Source: Methylobacterium hispanicum
GTDB taxonomy: Bacteria > Pseudomonadota > Alphaproteobacteria > Rhizobiales > Beijerinckiaceae
Reading direction: 5' to 3'
NCBI RefSeq assembly: GCF_022179285.1
Contig: NZ_BPQO01000002.1
Coordinates: 124,001 to 188,000, forward strand
Length of the DNA stretch: 64,000 nt
Shown here: piece by piece, positions 56,017-64,000 of the stretch
Position numbering within the stretch: the first letter of the stretch is position 1
Layout: every line of letters starts with the position of its first letter
Translations under genes and position numbers: made by a program
Notes under the pieces: generated by a model
Database searches by the model: none
What the model saw: the letters and a program-made list of their open reading frames with translations, nothing else
What the model was told of the DNA's origin: nothing

Positions 56017-56129
56017 AGTCTGCTCTCGCGGAACGCCGGGTGAGAGGTATGAGGCTGCCTGATCAGACGCTGTTCTGATCGCGCGTCGATGGCGTGCGCA
56101 GTCCTGTGAGGTCATACCCCTCGCCCCAA

Positions 56130-56150
56130 CCCTCTCCCTATGGGAGAGGG
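56130..56150. repeat. CCCTCTCCC-TAT-GGGAGAGGG intergenic palindrome
   Basis: Perfect 9-bp arms with a TAT loop, 23 bp before the stop of the following minus-strand gene. It is one of the dispersed CCCTCTCCC-type palindromes and may act as a terminator. Confidence 0.5.
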
Positions 56151-56172
56151 GGCCTGTCGTGGTCCCGGCGCC

Positions 56173-57324
56173 TCACCAGCCGTTGATGCGGGGCCAGACC
56201 GCCGCGACGCGGCCGGCGCCGTCGAGGACGTGGTAGCTCCCGTGCTGCGCGCCCGTGGCGCAGGCGTGGTTGGGCAGGATGCGCAGGCGCGTGCCGATCG
56301 GCAGGTCCGGGAGCGCCGCCGTGGACCCACGGCGTAGCGCCACGATGCCGTGCTCCTGGTTGGCGTCGGCCACGATCAGGTCCGGGTAGGGCGTTCCATC
56401 ACGGTCGCAGACGACGCCGTAGCCCTGGTCGAGCCCTTGGCGCGCCGTGCCGCGGTCGCGCGAGAGCGCCATCCAGCCGGCGTCGACGATGATCCAGCCC
56501 TTGGCGCGCTGGTGCCCGATGACGGTCGCCAGCACGCTCAGCGCGATGTCCTCCGGCTCGACGGCCCCGACGCCCGCCTGGAACAGGTCGCCGAACATGA
56601 AGACGCCGGCCCGGACCTCCGTGACGCCCGTGAGATTGCGGGCGAAGCGCGCGGTCGGGGTCGAGCCGACGCTGACGACCGGGCAGGGCAGGCCGTCCGC
56701 CCGCAGGATGCCGGCCGCCGTGACGGCGGCGACGCGCTCGGCCTCCGCCGCGGCCGCCAGCGCCTCCGGATCGCTCAGTGCGTAGCTGTCGCCCGCGTGG
56801 AGCAACACGCCGCGCAAGTCCGCCCCACCCGCGACAAGCCTGCGCCCGATCGCCACGAGCGCGTCCGCGTCTTCCGGCGCGACGCCGGAGCGGTGCCCGT
56901 CCGCGTCGACCTCGATCAGCACGGGTAGCCGATCGCCGCTGCGGGCCGCGTGCGCGGCGACCGCCTCGGCCTGTTCGGAGGAATCGAGGATCACCGCGAG
57001 GTCCGCGCCGGACGCCCGAATCCGCGCGACGCGCGCGAGCTTGTCCGGCGCGATGCCGACCCCGTAGATCACGTCGCGCAGCCCGGCCTCGCAAAAGTAC
57101 TCCGCCTCGCGCAGGGTCGAGACGATGGCGGGCCCCGCCGGCGCCCCCATGGCGAGCCGGGCGACCTCGCGCGACTTCGCGGTCTTCAGGTGGGGACGGA
57201 ACGCTACGCCGAGGCTGGCGAGACGCGCGCGCATCCGCGCGACATTCGCCCGGACGCGGGCTTCGTCGAGGAGCAGGCAGGGTGTGTCGAGCGCCTCGAC
57301 TTCGGTCCCCTGCGTTGCCGCCAT
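56173..57324 (-). CDS. Fold-type III PLP enzyme (DSD1/D-threonine aldolase-like)
   Basis: 383-aa member of the alanine-racemase-fold group that includes D-threonine aldolase and D-serine dehydratase. The PLP lysine is in FRPHLKTAKSREVARLA (near residue 48), the barrel motif VLIEVDADGHRSGV is typical, and the C-terminal NHACATGAQHGSYHVLDG carries the metal-binding His/Cys pattern of D-threonine aldolases. Reaction predicted as D-3-hydroxyamino-acid cleavage or dehydration. Chosen start ATG 57324; no partner gene adjacent. Confidence 0.85.
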   Translation of the reverse strand: MAATQGTEVEALDTPCLLLDEARVRANVARMRARLASLGVAFRPHLKTAKSREVARLAMGAPAGPAIVSTLREAEYFCEAGLRDVIYGVGIAPDKLARVARIRASGADLAVILDSSEQAEAVAAHAARSGDRLPVLIEVDADGHRSGVAPEDADALVAIGRRLVAGGADLRGVLLHAGDSYALSDPEALAAAAEAERVAAVTAAGILRADGLPCPVVSVGSTPTARFARNLTGVTEVRAGVFMFGDLFQAGVGAVEPEDIALSVLATVIGHQRAKGWIIVDAGWMALSRDRGTARQGLDQGYGVVCDRDGTPYPDLIVADANQEHGIVALRRGSTAALPDLPIGTRLRILPNHACATGAQHGSYHVLDGAGRVAAVWPRINGW

Positions 57325-57538
57325 GATCGCCTCCGTCCGAGCCCGCCTCCGGCTTACGCGCTCGCCCGCGAGGACGCCAGCCCGACGGTCCGTTCGTATC
57401 GGCCATGTGCTCGCCCACACGTCGAGCCGGCGGCGCCCCACCCATATCGGTCTCGCGCAAGAAAAAAAACATTCGGATGCATGGACTGGAAGCTTTTCCA
57501 GAATCCGACCTCCGCAGAGAAGAGACCGGATACTCTCG

Positions 57539-57802
57539 ATGACCAGCCGTTTCGCCACCGCCGCTGTCGCGATTGCTCTGAGCCTGACCGCCCCGGCCGC
57601 GTTCGCTCAGGCCGGCAACTGGCCGCACGCGGAGCGCGCGCCGGTCGGCGCCTACGACGACATCACCACGGGCTCGATCGGAATCGCCCGCCCGCAGGCT
57701 CGCGGCGGCTGGGAGTCTGTCAGCTCTGCCAAGGCCGGCAACGCGAACCAGCAGAACTTCCCGGTGCAGCAATACGGCCAGACCGCGGGCGGTCCGGCCT
57801 AG
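57539..57802 (+). CDS. Small secreted hypothetical protein
   Basis: 87 aa. A signal peptide (MTSRFATAAVAIALSLTAPAAFAQA, cleavage after about residue 25) precedes a short mature region with Trp, Gly and Gln/Asn repeats (NANQQNFPVQQYGQT). The unit is compact: it ends in a textbook terminator and starts just upstream of the divergent DSD1-like gene. No family recognised. It resembles the Gly/Asn-rich secreted protein at 18863 in style but not in sequence. Confidence 0.65.
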   Translation: MTSRFATAAVAIALSLTAPAAFAQAGNWPHAERAPVGAYDDITTGSIGIARPQARGGWESVSSAKAGNANQQNFPVQQYGQTAGGPA

Positions 57803-57824
57803 GGATCCGGTCGGAGGCAAGCGG

Positions 57825-57850
57825 AGGCGGGGCGCGAGCCCCGCCTTTTT
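57825..57850 (+). terminator. Strong terminator after the small secreted gene
   Basis: Perfect 9-bp stem (AGGCGGGGC and complement, GCGA loop) followed by TTTTT, ending 48 bp after the stop. Confidence 0.85.
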
Positions 57851-57990
57851 CCCGCTTCGGCAACGACGACACGCAACGGCGCCATCCGCGCAACCGCTGG
57901 CGGTATCAGCGCCCGAGCTTTGTCCCCGGCTGAATTCGAAATGCGGTGGACGCGGGCCGCGACCGACGGTTAAACCTCCCCGGAAATCAC

Positions 57991-58756
57991 ATGGGAGGGA
58001 TGCGTTTGGCACAGGACGTGATCCTGGCGACGAGCGGCCTGACGAAGGAGTTCAAGGGGTTTCGCGCCGTCAGCGGCGTGAATCTTGAGGTCGTACGTGG
58101 CACGATCCACGCCCTGATCGGCCCGAACGGGGCCGGCAAGACGACCTGCTTCAACCTTCTCACCAAGTTCCTACATCCCAGCGCCGGCTCGATCCGCTAC
58201 AAGGACCGGGACATCACCGGCATGAAGCCTGCCGACGTCGCCCGCCTCGGGCTGGTGCGCTCCTTCCAGATCTCGGCGGTGTTCCCGCACATGAGCGTGC
58301 TGGAGAACGTGCGCATCGCGCTCCAGCGAAGGCGGCGCGGCGATTCCTTCGATTTCTGGCGCCCCGAGCGGGTGCTGCGGGCGCTCGACGGCGAGGCGCT
58401 CGACCTCGTCGAGGCGGTCGGGCTCTCCGCCTTCGCGGAGCATCAGGCGGCCGAGCTCTCCTACGGCCGCAAGCGGGCGCTGGAGATCGCCACGACGCTC
58501 GCCCTCGATCCCGAGATGCTGCTCCTCGACGAGCCGATGGCCGGGATGGGCCACGAGGACGTGGACCGCACCGCCGCCCTGATCCGGCGGATCGCGAACG
58601 ACCGCACGATCCTGATGGTCGAGCACAACCTGTCCGTGGTGGCCTCGCTCTCCGATCGCATCACCGTGCTGGCGCGCGGTCAGGTGCTGGCCGAGGGCGA
58701 CTACGCCAGCGTGTCGAAGGATCCTCGCGTGGTCGAGGCGTATATCGGGTCCGGTC

Positions 58757-58764
<8 letters not shown>
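57991..58764 (+). CDS. livG: Branched-chain amino acid-type ABC transporter ATP-binding protein LivG
   Basis: About 257-aa ABC ATPase. Walker A GPNGAGKTTCFNLLTKF, signature LSYGRKRALEIATTLALDPE (variant of LSGGQ), Walker B MLLLDEPMAGMG and the H-loop VEHNLSVV are all visible. LivG-type nucleotide-binding domains pair with LivF. The start could be ATG 57991, ATG 58000 or TTG 58006; GGGAGGG lies between the two ATGs, favouring a later start. It overlaps livF by eight bases and is the first gene of a five-gene unit. Confidence 0.93.
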
Positions 58765-59497
<733 letters not shown>

Positions 59498-59580
59498 GCG
59501 GGAACACGGGGCCGACGGGCCCGGAACGGCCGACCGCGCGGGCGCGGGACGGTGGACGCCCACACGGAGGACGACGACAG

Positions 59581-60786
59581 ATGGTGAGATCCGTTCTATT
59601 CGCGAGCGCGATCAGTGCCCTGGCCATGGGCGGGGCGCTCGCCCAGACCGCCGTCAAGGTCGGCGTGCTCGGCGACCGCTCGGGCGTCTACACCGACATC
59701 AGCGGCGAGGGCTCGGTGGTCGCCGCCCGCCTCGCGGTCGAGGACTACGCCAAGATCGACCCGAGCGTGAAGGTCGAGGTGGTCTCCGCCGACCACCAGA
59801 ACAAGCCGGACGTCGGCGCGGCCATCGCCCGGCAATGGTACGACCGCGACGGCGTGGACGTGATCGTGGACGGCGTCACCTCCTCGGTGGCGCTCGCCGT
59901 CAACCAAGTGACCCGCGAGAAGAACAAGGTCCTGATCGATTCGGGCGCGGGCACCGCCGACCTTACCGGGCCGCAATGCACGCCCAACACGGTGCACTGG
60001 GTCTACGACACGGTGGCGCTCGCCAACGGCACCGGCGGCGCCATGGTGAAGCGCGGCGGCGACACGTGGTTCTTCCTCACCGCGGACTACGTCTTCGGCC
60101 AGACGCTGCAGCGCGACACCGCCGCGGTCGTCACCAAGAACGGCGGCAAGGTGGTGGGCTCGGTCAAGACGCCGTTCCCGACCGCCGACTTCTCCTCGTT
60201 CCTTCTGCAGGCGCAGGGATCCGGCGCCAAGGTGATCGGGCTGGCGAACGCCGGTGGCGACACCATCAACGCGATCAAGCAGGCGGGCGAGTTCGGCATC
60301 ACCGAGGGGGGCCAAGCGCTCGCTGGCCTCCTCGTCTTCTCCTCCGAAGTGCACGCGCTCGGCACCAAGGTGGCGCAGGGGCTGGTGCTGACCGAGCCGT
60401 TCTACTGGGACCTCAACGACGGCACCCGCGCCTTCTCGGAGCGCTTCTCCAAGCAGATGAACGGGCGCAAGCCCACCGCCAACCACGCGGGCGTCTACGC
60501 GGGCACGATCCACTACCTGAAGGCGGTGTCGGCGCTCAAAGGCGAGGCCAAGGACGGCGCCAAGGCGGTCGCCAAGATGAAGGAGCTGCCCACCGACGAC
60601 CCGCTCTTCGGCAAGGGCACGATCCGCGCGGACGGGCGCAAGATCCACGATATGTACCTGTTCGAGGTGAAGAAGCCCGCCGAGTCGAAGGGCGAGTGGG
60701 ACCTCTACAAGACGCTGGCCACCATCCCCGGCAACGAGGTCTTCCGGCCGCTCGGCGAAGGCGGCTGCCCGCTGGTGAAGGGCTGA
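59581..60786 (+). CDS. ABC transporter substrate-binding protein (LivK/Urt-like)
   Basis: 401-aa periplasmic type I binding protein with a signal peptide (MVRSVLFASAISALAMGGALA) and the Peripla_BP_6 fold: KVGVLGDRSGVYTDISGEG at the N terminus, TSSVALAVNQVTREKNKVLI and ADYVFGQTLQRDTAAVV. Ligand class is branched-chain amino acid, amide, or short branched acid; it cannot be fixed from sequence. Encoded between livF and livH. Confidence 0.92.
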   Translation: MVRSVLFASAISALAMGGALAQTAVKVGVLGDRSGVYTDISGEGSVVAARLAVEDYAKIDPSVKVEVVSADHQNKPDVGAAIARQWYDRDGVDVIVDGVTSSVALAVNQVTREKNKVLIDSGAGTADLTGPQCTPNTVHWVYDTVALANGTGGAMVKRGGDTWFFLTADYVFGQTLQRDTAAVVTKNGGKVVGSVKTPFPTADFSSFLLQAQGSGAKVIGLANAGGDTINAIKQAGEFGITEGGQALAGLLVFSSEVHALGTKVAQGLVLTEPFYWDLNDGTRAFSERFSKQMNGRKPTANHAGVYAGTIHYLKAVSALKGEAKDGAKAVAKMKELPTDDPLFGKGTIRADGRKIHDMYLFEVKKPAESKGEWDLYKTLATIPGNEVFRPLGEGGCPLVKG

Positions 60787-60843
60787 TCCTCTTCTCGCCC
60801 CGCCCGGCACCGGGCGGGGCGCCGCACTGACGCGTGAGCCATC

Positions 60844-61731
60844 ATGACGACGATCTTCGGCGTGCCGACCCAGGCCCTGTTCGGCCAGCTCCTTCTGGGG
60901 CTGATCAACGGCTCGTTCTACGCGATCCTCTCGCTTGGGCTCGCGATCATCTTCGGACTCCTCAACATCATCAACTTCGCCCACGGTGCCCTCTACATGA
61001 TGGGCGCCTTCGTGGCCTGGATGCTGCTCACCTATCTGGGGCTGGGCTACTGGTGGGCGCTCGGCTTGGCCCCGCTGGTGGTGGGCCTGTTCGGCATCCT
61101 GCTCGAGCGGCTGCTGATCGCGCGGCTGTACAAGCTCGACCACCTCTACGGCCTGCTGCTCACCTTCGGGCTTGCGCTGATCATTCAGGGCCTGTTCCGC
61201 AACCAGTACGGAGTCTCGGGCCTGCCCTACGCGATTCCGCCTGAACTCTCCGGCGGCCAGCGCCTGCCCTTCATGTTTCTGCCGAACTACCGGGCCTGGG
61301 TGGTGGTGGCATCGCTGACCGTCTGCTTGGCCACCTGGCTCGTCATCGAGAAGACGAAGCTCGGTGCCTATCTCCGCGCGGCCACCGAGAACCCGACGCT
61401 GGTCCAGGCCTTCGGCGTGAACGTGCCGCTCTTCCTGACCCTGACCTACGGCTTCGGCGTGGCGCTCGCCGGCTTCGCGGGCGTGCTTGCGGCACCGATC
61501 TACTCGGTCAACCCGAACATGGGCGCCGACATCATCATCGTGGTCTTCGCCGTGGTGGTGATCGGCGGCATGGGCTCGATCCTCGGCTCGGTGATCACCG
61601 GGTTCGCCCTGGGGCTGGTCGAGGGTCTGACCAAGGTGTTCTATCCGCAAGGATCGGCCACCGTGATCTTCGTCATCATGGTGCTGGTGCTGCTCGTGAA
61701 GCCCGCCGGCCTGTTCGGCCGCACGGCCTGA
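60844..61731 (+). CDS. livH: Branched-chain amino acid-type ABC permease LivH
   Basis: 295-aa inner-membrane permease with eight or nine transmembrane helices. Family motifs: GLAIIFGLLNIINFAHGALYM and the late cytoplasmic EAA-like region around LGAYLRAATENPTLVQAFGV, and GGMGSILGSVITGFALG. It pairs with the downstream LivM to form the transmembrane channel. Confidence 0.95.
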   Translation: MTTIFGVPTQALFGQLLLGLINGSFYAILSLGLAIIFGLLNIINFAHGALYMMGAFVAWMLLTYLGLGYWWALGLAPLVVGLFGILLERLLIARLYKLDHLYGLLLTFGLALIIQGLFRNQYGVSGLPYAIPPELSGGQRLPFMFLPNYRAWVVVASLTVCLATWLVIEKTKLGAYLRAATENPTLVQAFGVNVPLFLTLTYGFGVALAGFAGVLAAPIYSVNPNMGADIIIVVFAVVVIGGMGSILGSVITGFALGLVEGLTKVFYPQGSATVIFVIMVLVLLVKPAGLFGRTA

Positions 61732-61754
61732 TCGCGGTCGAAGGAGACGATCCC

Positions 61755-62753
61755 ATGGCCGATACCGCCGCCGTCACCGCACCCGTGACCGACGCCCCGA
61801 TCGCGGCCGCGCGGCCGGAGAGCCGCGACGACCGGGCACTCCACCGCCGCGTCTTCGTTGGCATCGCCGTGGCGCTCGCGCTGGCGCCGCTGGTGCTCTA
61901 CCCGGTCTTCCTGATGAAGGTGCTGTGCTTCGGGCTGTTCGCGCTCGCCTTCAACCTGCTGCTCGGCTACGGCGGCCTGCTCTCTTTCGGCCATGCCGCC
62001 TATTTCGGCATGGCGAGCTACGTCGCGGCCAACGCCGCCAAGCACTGGGGCCTGACACCGGAACTCGCGATCCTCGCCGGCACCCTGGTGGCGGGCCTAC
62101 TCGGCCTCGCCTTCGGCGCGCTCGCGATCCGGCGACAGGGCATCTACTTCTCGATGATCACCCTGGCGCTCGCCCAGATGGCGTTCTTCTTCTCGCTGCA
62201 GGCGCCCTTCACGGGCGGCGAGGACGGCATCCAGGCGGTTCCGCGCGGCCACCTGTTCGGTGTGGTCAGCCTCGCGGACGACCGGGTGCTCTACGCCGTG
62301 GTCGCCGCGATCTTCTTCCTCGGCATGCTGGCGATCTACCGCATCATCCACTCGCCCTTCGGGCAGGTCTTGAAGGCGATCCGCGACAACGAGCCCCGCG
62401 CGGTCTCGCTGGGCTACCGGGTCAACCGCTACAAGCTCGCGGTCTTCGTGCTCTCGGCCTCGCTGGCCGGGCTCGCCGGTGCCACCAAGGCCATCGTCTT
62501 CCAGCTTGCCTCGCTCACCGACGTGCATTGGACGATGTCGGGGGAGGTGGTGCTGATGACGCTGGTCGGCGGCATGGGCACGGTGTTCGGCCCGATCATC
62601 GGCGCGCTGGTGATCGTCACGATGGAGACCTACCTGGCACCCTTCGGCGCCTGGGTCACGGTGATCCAGGGCCTCGTCTTCGTGCTCTGCGTGCTGCTGT
62701 TCCGCGAGGGCATCGTGGGCGTCCTGGCCCGGAGGCTCGGCCGGCCGCTGTGA
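61755..62753 (+). CDS. livM: Branched-chain amino acid-type ABC permease LivM
   Basis: 332-aa permease with an N-terminal hydrophilic extension of about 35 residues before the first membrane segment and about nine helices in all. Motifs: FNLLLGYGGLLSFGHAAYFG, FGQVLKAIRDNEPRAVSLGY and LVGGMGTVFGPIIGALV, standard for LivM. It is the last transporter gene in the unit; the next plus-strand genes encode fatty/branched-acid oxidation-type enzymes. Confidence 0.95.
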   Translation: MADTAAVTAPVTDAPIAAARPESRDDRALHRRVFVGIAVALALAPLVLYPVFLMKVLCFGLFALAFNLLLGYGGLLSFGHAAYFGMASYVAANAAKHWGLTPELAILAGTLVAGLLGLAFGALAIRRQGIYFSMITLALAQMAFFFSLQAPFTGGEDGIQAVPRGHLFGVVSLADDRVLYAVVAAIFFLGMLAIYRIIHSPFGQVLKAIRDNEPRAVSLGYRVNRYKLAVFVLSASLAGLAGATKAIVFQLASLTDVHWTMSGEVVLMTLVGGMGTVFGPIIGALVIVTMETYLAPFGAWVTVIQGLVFVLCVLLFREGIVGVLARRLGRPL

Positions 62754-63123
62754 GCCTCGTCGGTGACGAGCCGACGAAGCGCCTCGCCACGGCGCCCGAT
62801 ACAGCGGCAACCGCGCGCCTCACGGGCGGCATCGCGACGCCGCTCGCGGGCAACGTCCACACCCTCGGCAGCGGGGCTTAGCGTAGCCGGGCTGTCCTTC
62901 GGACTGCTCGGTTGGCTGGCGGCCGCGATCTGCCTACAGTCCCCGGCGCGACGTGCCTTCCGGAGCCTCGTCCCATGAACGAGTACGCCAGCCCCGCCTT
63001 CGTGACCCCGCCGGCCCTCGCGGTCGCCATCGGCTACGGCGCCGTGCCCCTGCGCGAGCCGCGCCGGCTCGGCTACGGGGGCCACGCGCCCAAGATGCGC
63101 TGACGGCTCCGGAATCCCGCCTC
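62754..63123 (+). other. Intergenic region between livM and the dehydrogenase
   Basis: About 370 bp. It contains a possible 42-codon frame (62975-63103), listed separately, and GC-rich sequence without a clear terminator or promoter. The dehydrogenase and thiolase may have their own promoter here. Confidence 0.4.
62975..63103 (+). CDS. Possible 42-codon small protein
   Basis: An ATG with GGAG about nine bases upstream opens a 42-codon frame (start [20 protein letters not shown], basic C terminus ending KMR) between livM and the dehydrogenase gene. There is no recognisable domain, and it may be only a leader or a chance frame. Confidence 0.25.
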   Translation: MNEYASPAFVTPPALAVAIGYGAVPLREPRRLGYGGHAPKMR

Positions 63124-63882
63124 ATGCAGATCGCCGAGCGCGTCTTCCTCGTCACCGGCGGCGCCTCCGGCCTCGGTCGGGCGGTGGCCGAACACCTCGT
63201 CGCCGCGGGCGGGAGCGTGGTGATCGCCGACATCGCCGAGACGGGCGCCGAGACCGCGTCCGCTCTCGGGTGCCGCTTCGTGCGCACCGACGTCGCCGAC
63301 GAGGCCGCGGGCCGCGCGGCGGTCGCGACCGCCCTGGAGGTCTACGGAGGGCTCGACGGCCTCGTCACCTGCGCCGGCATCGTCGCGGGCGCGCGGGTGC
63401 TCGGGCGCAACGGTCCGCATGACCTGGACGCCTTCGCGCGCACCGTCCGGGTGAACCTCGTCGGCACCTTCAACATGGTCCGGCTCGCCGCCGAGGCGAT
63501 GGCCGCGCGCGATCCCGACCCGGACGGCTCCCGCGGCGTCGTGGTGACGACGAGCTCGATCGCCGCCTTCGACGGGCAGGTCGGCCAGGCGGCCTACGCC
63601 GCCTCCAAGGGCGGCGTCGCGAGCCTCACCCTGCCGCTCGCGCGCGACCTCGCGGCCCACGGCATCCGGGTGGTCTCGGTGGCGCCCGGCATCTTCGAGA
63701 CCCCGATGATGGCAGGCCTGCCGGCCGAGGTGCAGGAAGCGCTCGGCCGCTCGGTCCCGTTCCCGCCGCGCCTCGGGCGTCCCTCCGAGTTCGCCGCCCT
63801 CGTCGCCCACATCATCGGGAACCCGATGCTGAACGGCGAGGTCATCCGCCTCGATGGGGCGCTTCGAATGGCGCCGCGCTGA
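63124..63882 (+). CDS. SDR family 3-hydroxyacyl-CoA dehydrogenase (HSD17B10-like)
   Basis: 252-aa short-chain dehydrogenase. Cofactor loop [18 protein letters not shown] equivalent CAGIV, catalytic YAASKGG with Tyr-x3-Lys and preceding Ser in TTSSIAAF. The type II 3-hydroxyacyl-CoA dehydrogenase (HSD10) group acts on 2-methyl-3-hydroxybutyryl-CoA in isoleucine breakdown. Adjacent to a thiolase start and the LIV transporter, it fits a branched substrate oxidation module. Reaction inferred. Confidence 0.88.
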   Translation: MQIAERVFLVTGGASGLGRAVAEHLVAAGGSVVIADIAETGAETASALGCRFVRTDVADEAAGRAAVATALEVYGGLDGLVTCAGIVAGARVLGRNGPHDLDAFARTVRVNLVGTFNMVRLAAEAMAARDPDPDGSRGVVVTTSSIAAFDGQVGQAAYAASKGGVASLTLPLARDLAAHGIRVVSVAPGIFETPMMAGLPAEVQEALGRSVPFPPRLGRPSEFAALVAHIIGNPMLNGEVIRLDGALRMAPR

Positions 63883-63912
63883 GCCCCCGCGCCCCCTCCA
63901 CAGGAAGACGCC

Positions 63913-64000
63913 ATGCAGGATCCCGCCCGCGACCCCGTCGTCATCGTCGGCGCGGCCCGCACGCCGATCGGCGCACTCCAGGGGGATTTCGCCGACCTCG
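63913..64000 (+). CDS. Acetyl-CoA acetyltransferase (thiolase), 5' part only
   Basis: Only the first 29 codons are inside the window: MQDPARDPVVIVGAARTPIG then ALQGDFADL, the conserved thiolase opening (VIVGAARTPIG). It begins 30 bp after the dehydrogenase stop, so the two are very likely cotranscribed. The rest is beyond the window end. Confidence 0.8.
   Translation, partial: MQDPARDPVVIVGAARTPIGALQGDFADL

Overview
The window is a GC-rich (roughly 70 %) alphaproteobacterial chromosome segment. Gene content and order point to Methylobacterium/Methylorubrum or a close relative. The pointers are the rimP-nusA-ylxR-infB-rbfA-truB and ffh-rpsP-rimM...trmD orders, a bacteriophytochrome/heme oxygenase pair, DUF6894-type small proteins, and many GC-rich intergenic hairpins. 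This taxonomic call is inference. I found no rRNA or tRNA gene, CRISPR array or transposase.

Layout. 0-5 kb (minus): phytochrome histidine kinase with its heme oxygenase, then a dihydrolipoamide-dehydrogenase-like flavoprotein. 5.1-13.4 kb (minus): the translation/transcription operon rimP-nusA-ylxR-infB-rbfA-truB, preceded by a leader with an intrinsic terminator. 13.4-16.4 kb: an accessory patch with a Vat-like acetyltransferase broken by a 10-bp tandem duplication, and a candidate polymorphic toxin/immunity locus whose toxin frame has an in-frame amber codon. 16.4-26.2 kb: asd, two envelope or secreted hypotheticals, leuB, rplY-pth, a VapBC pair, ychF, a double MaoC protein and mtnA. 26.3-33.5 kb: ftsK, a tyrosine phosphatase, a GNAT enzyme, ppa, a UbiH-type monooxygenase and tesB. 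33.6-37.4 kb: glnK-amtB behind a candidate sigma-54 promoter, then an outer-membrane porin. 37.5-43.4 kb (minus): serC, trmD, rimM, rpsP and ffh, with an exported methyltransferase gene wedged on the opposite strand. 43.6-48 kb: a coiled-coil protein, a 23-codon micro-ORF with a near-perfect ribosome binding site, a Rieske oxygenase, an MBL-fold hydrolase and an EamA exporter. 48-52 kb (minus): hslV and hslU, separated by a chemoreceptor gene and a five-hairpin array. 52-57.8 kb: an aminotransferase, a RecD-like helicase coupled to hemF, RidA, a DSD1/D-threonine-aldolase-like enzyme and a tiny secreted protein. 57.9-64 kb (plus): a complete branched-chain-amino-acid-type ABC transporter followed by an HSD10-like dehydrogenase and the start of a thiolase, suggesting uptake and beta-oxidation-like degradation of a branched substrate.

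Most of the window is housekeeping. The parts most worth a second look are: the toxin/immunity locus with its amber codon (14.4-16.3 kb); the phytochrome's PYP-like domain that has lost its chromophore cysteine; the isolated 23-codon micro-ORF transcript at 44.3-44.5 kb; the frameshifted acetyltransferase; and the leader or intergenic RNA hairpins (rimP leader, rplY leader, the 54-nt palindrome at 37.4 kb, the hairpin array at 49.5 kb).
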